Assembly: GCA_904502155.1 (NCBI GenBank)
Contig: CAJGDV010000004.1
Coordinates: 1 to 31,941, forward strand
Direction: 5' to 3'
Length of the DNA: 31,941 nucleotides
Origin: an uncultured Bacilli bacterium
GTDB taxonomy: Bacteria; Bacillota_I; Bacilli_A; RF39; UBA660
Shown: positions 30,822 through 31,941 of the stretch, piece by piece
Layout of the letters: each line of letters begins with the position of its first letter
Position numbering within the stretch: position 1 is the stretch's first letter
Program-made: the position numbers and the translations under genes
The notes under the pieces: generated by a model
What the model was told of the DNA's origin: nothing
Seen by the model: the letters and a program-made list of their open reading frames with translations, nothing else
Databases searched by the model: none

Positions 30822-30848
30822 TAAAAAAAAGAGTTTCCTCTTTTTTTT
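30822..30848 (-). terminator. Terminator of lgt
   Basis: On the minus strand AAAAAAAGAG and CTCTTTTTTT pair around a four-base loop, followed by T. It begins at the lgt stop codon (30847). Confidence 0.8.
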
Positions 30849-31659
30849 ATTTACTTTCTCTGAAATTTTCATAATCATTATATAAATTTTGGAATCTTGT
30901 ACCTCTACTTGAAATTATAAATAGTATAATTCCAAATACAATCATTGTTAATGAAACTACTTGTGCAACCTTAAATGAACCAAACATTAAACTATCAGTT
31001 CTCATTGATTCAATTACTAATCTACCACAACCAGCCCATAATAAATAAAATGATGTTAAATGTCCAAGTTTTAAATATTTATATTTTCTAATAAGTAATA
31101 TTAAAATAAAACCAACTAATAACCATAAAAATTCATAATAAAATGTAGGTTGATAATAAAATCCATTAATATTCATTCCTTCAATTACGAAATTTGGAAC
31201 ATATAATGATTTTAAATATTCAACTGTTGTTCCTCCACCATGAGCTTCACTATTAAAGAAGTTTCCCCATCTACCTATAGCTTGTCCAATCATTAATGCT
31301 GGAACAGTAAAATCAATTACATATCTTGAACTAATACTATATTTTTTACAATAAGAAACAATAAATAAGAATCCGGCTATAATTCCACCATGAATTGCTA
31401 AACCGCCTTCCCATACTTTTATAATATCAATAGGATTTTCTAAATAGTATGAAAGATTAAAAGCAACATAATATAGTCTAGCACCAATTAATGAAACTGG
31501 AATTGTCCAAAAAAACATATTAGTAATAAAATTATCTGGAACATCAAATCTTCTTGCTTCTTTATATAATACAGTACCTCCAACAAGGAGTCCTAAAAAA
31601 ACAAATACAGAATACCAATATATTCTTAAATAACCTAAATCTATTAAAACTGGATTCAT
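30847..31659 (-). CDS. lgt: Prolipoprotein diacylglyceryl transferase
   Basis: A 270-residue seven-TM enzyme that attaches diacylglycerol from phosphatidylglycerol to the lipobox Cys of prolipoproteins. GGLAIHGG at 85-92, with the essential His90, and the Lgt signature GRWGNFFNSEAHGG at 129-142 (Arg130, Asn133, Glu138) are intact; Arg246-like position in GRLVIES near 228. The ATG at 31659 follows GGAGG and overlaps the stop of the upstream YvlD-like gene (ATGA), so translation is coupled. The order yvlD-lgt resembles Bacillus hprK-lgt regions. Confidence 0.97.
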   Translation of the reverse strand: MNPVLIDLGYLRIYWYSVFVFLGLLVGGTVLYKEARRFDVPDNFITNMFFWTIPVSLIGARLYYVAFNLSYYLENPIDIIKVWEGGLAIHGGIIAGFLFIVSYCKKYSISSRYVIDFTVPALMIGQAIGRWGNFFNSEAHGGGTTVEYLKSLYVPNFVIEGMNINGFYYQPTFYYEFLWLLVGFILILLIRKYKYLKLGHLTSFYLLWAGCGRLVIESMRTDSLMFGSFKVAQVVSLTMIVFGIILFIISSRGTRFQNLYNDYENFRESK

Positions 31660-31941
31660 TTTTTTCCTCCTTTAATTATTGATTTAATTACAATTTCTTG
31701 AAGAATAATATTCATAATTGAAATTAATACAGCTACTATAAAAGCCATAAAAATTCCGTCAATTGTAAAATGATTACCAAGAATAAAATCTGTGATATTT
31801 AAAACCAATACATTAACAAAAGGGTAGAAAAGACCAAATGTTAAACCTGTAAGGGGTAGGGTAAGCCAAATTAAAACTGGTTTAATTGTTTTATTTAAAA
31901 AATAAATTATTATTGCTGCTATAAGCCCCCAAAAACCAAAA
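31656..31941 (-). CDS. YvlD-like membrane protein (phage holin superfamily IV type), C-terminal part
   Basis: The last 94 codons of a small polytopic membrane protein running off the right edge. Three hydrophobic segments are visible; the pattern NKTIKPVLIWLTLPLTGLTFG then YPFVNVLVLNI...GNHFTIDG is that of the YvlD/PF04020 family (NAxLRPxLxxLTLPLxxLTLG). The stop TGA overlaps the lgt ATG. Function is unknown; it is commonly next to lgt and hprK in Bacilli. Unlike most genes here it contains a run of G in one codon pair, otherwise ordinary. Confidence 0.8.
   Translation of the reverse strand, partial: FGFWGLIAAIIIYFLNKTIKPVLIWLTLPLTGLTFGLFYPFVNVLVLNITDFILGNHFTIDGIFMAFIVAVLISIMNIILQEIVIKSIIKGGKK

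Overview
This is a very AT-rich stretch (roughly a quarter G+C by eye) from a low-GC Gram-positive, most likely an uncultured endospore-forming member of the Bacilli/Erysipelotrichia-type Bacillota. The evidence is the preserved Bacillus-type gene order spoIID-spoIIQ-spoIIID-mbl, rplI-dnaC and walJ-rlmH, yvcK-whiA and yvlD-lgt. Cell-wall, lipoprotein and rod-shape genes (murA, lgt, mbl) argue against a wall-less mollicute. UGA is a normal stop. Nearly all genes are on the minus strand; only a PHP phosphoesterase and a small RNHCP zinc protein are on plus.

Layout. 1-483: 5' end of htpG with a CIRCE operator on its promoter. 484-2680: two diverged copies of a module (a tiny ORF followed by a multi-pass membrane protein), separated by an SseB-like gene. 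2718-5843: a four-gene operon of heavy-metal permease, Fur-family regulator, SDR oxidoreductase and a PLP-dependent methionine-gamma-lyase-like protein. 5946-6782 (+): PHP phosphoesterase. 6843-7081: tRNA-His and tRNA-Leu. 7129-8412: scpA-scpB. 8487-8789 (+): RNHCP protein. 8814-10672: two single-pass membrane proteins and an FMN-binding oxidase-like protein. 10759-12113: a probable acquired patch with YhhN and a decayed lipoprotein gene. 12143-16937: RlmD-like methyltransferase, mbl, spoIIID, spoIIQ, spoIID, ywzB-like and rpiB. 16982-18968: almost 2 kb with no credible protein gene. 19031-23885: pilin-like protein, rpmE, Bax-inhibitor-1 protein, SGNH-like protein, murA, fba. 23940-28425: rlmH, walJ/yycJ, M23 peptidase, dnaC (dnaB), rplI. 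28493-31941: whiA, yvcK, a prepilin, lgt and the end of a YvlD-like gene.

The standout is 16982-18968. Read on the minus strand it has promoters at one end, a textbook intrinsic terminator at the other, and more than twenty strong stem-loops between. All eight GGGC tetranucleotides on that strand lie in hairpin loops. I read it as one giant structured non-coding RNA of about 1.93 kb that I cannot match to a class I know. A second novelty candidate is the duplicated small-ORF/membrane-protein module at 484-2680.

Regulation visible in the sequence: many promoters carry an extended -10 (TGATATAAT), CIRCE controls htpG, a palindrome sits on the metal operon promoter, and many intrinsic terminators begin inside the stop codon or last codons of the gene they end.
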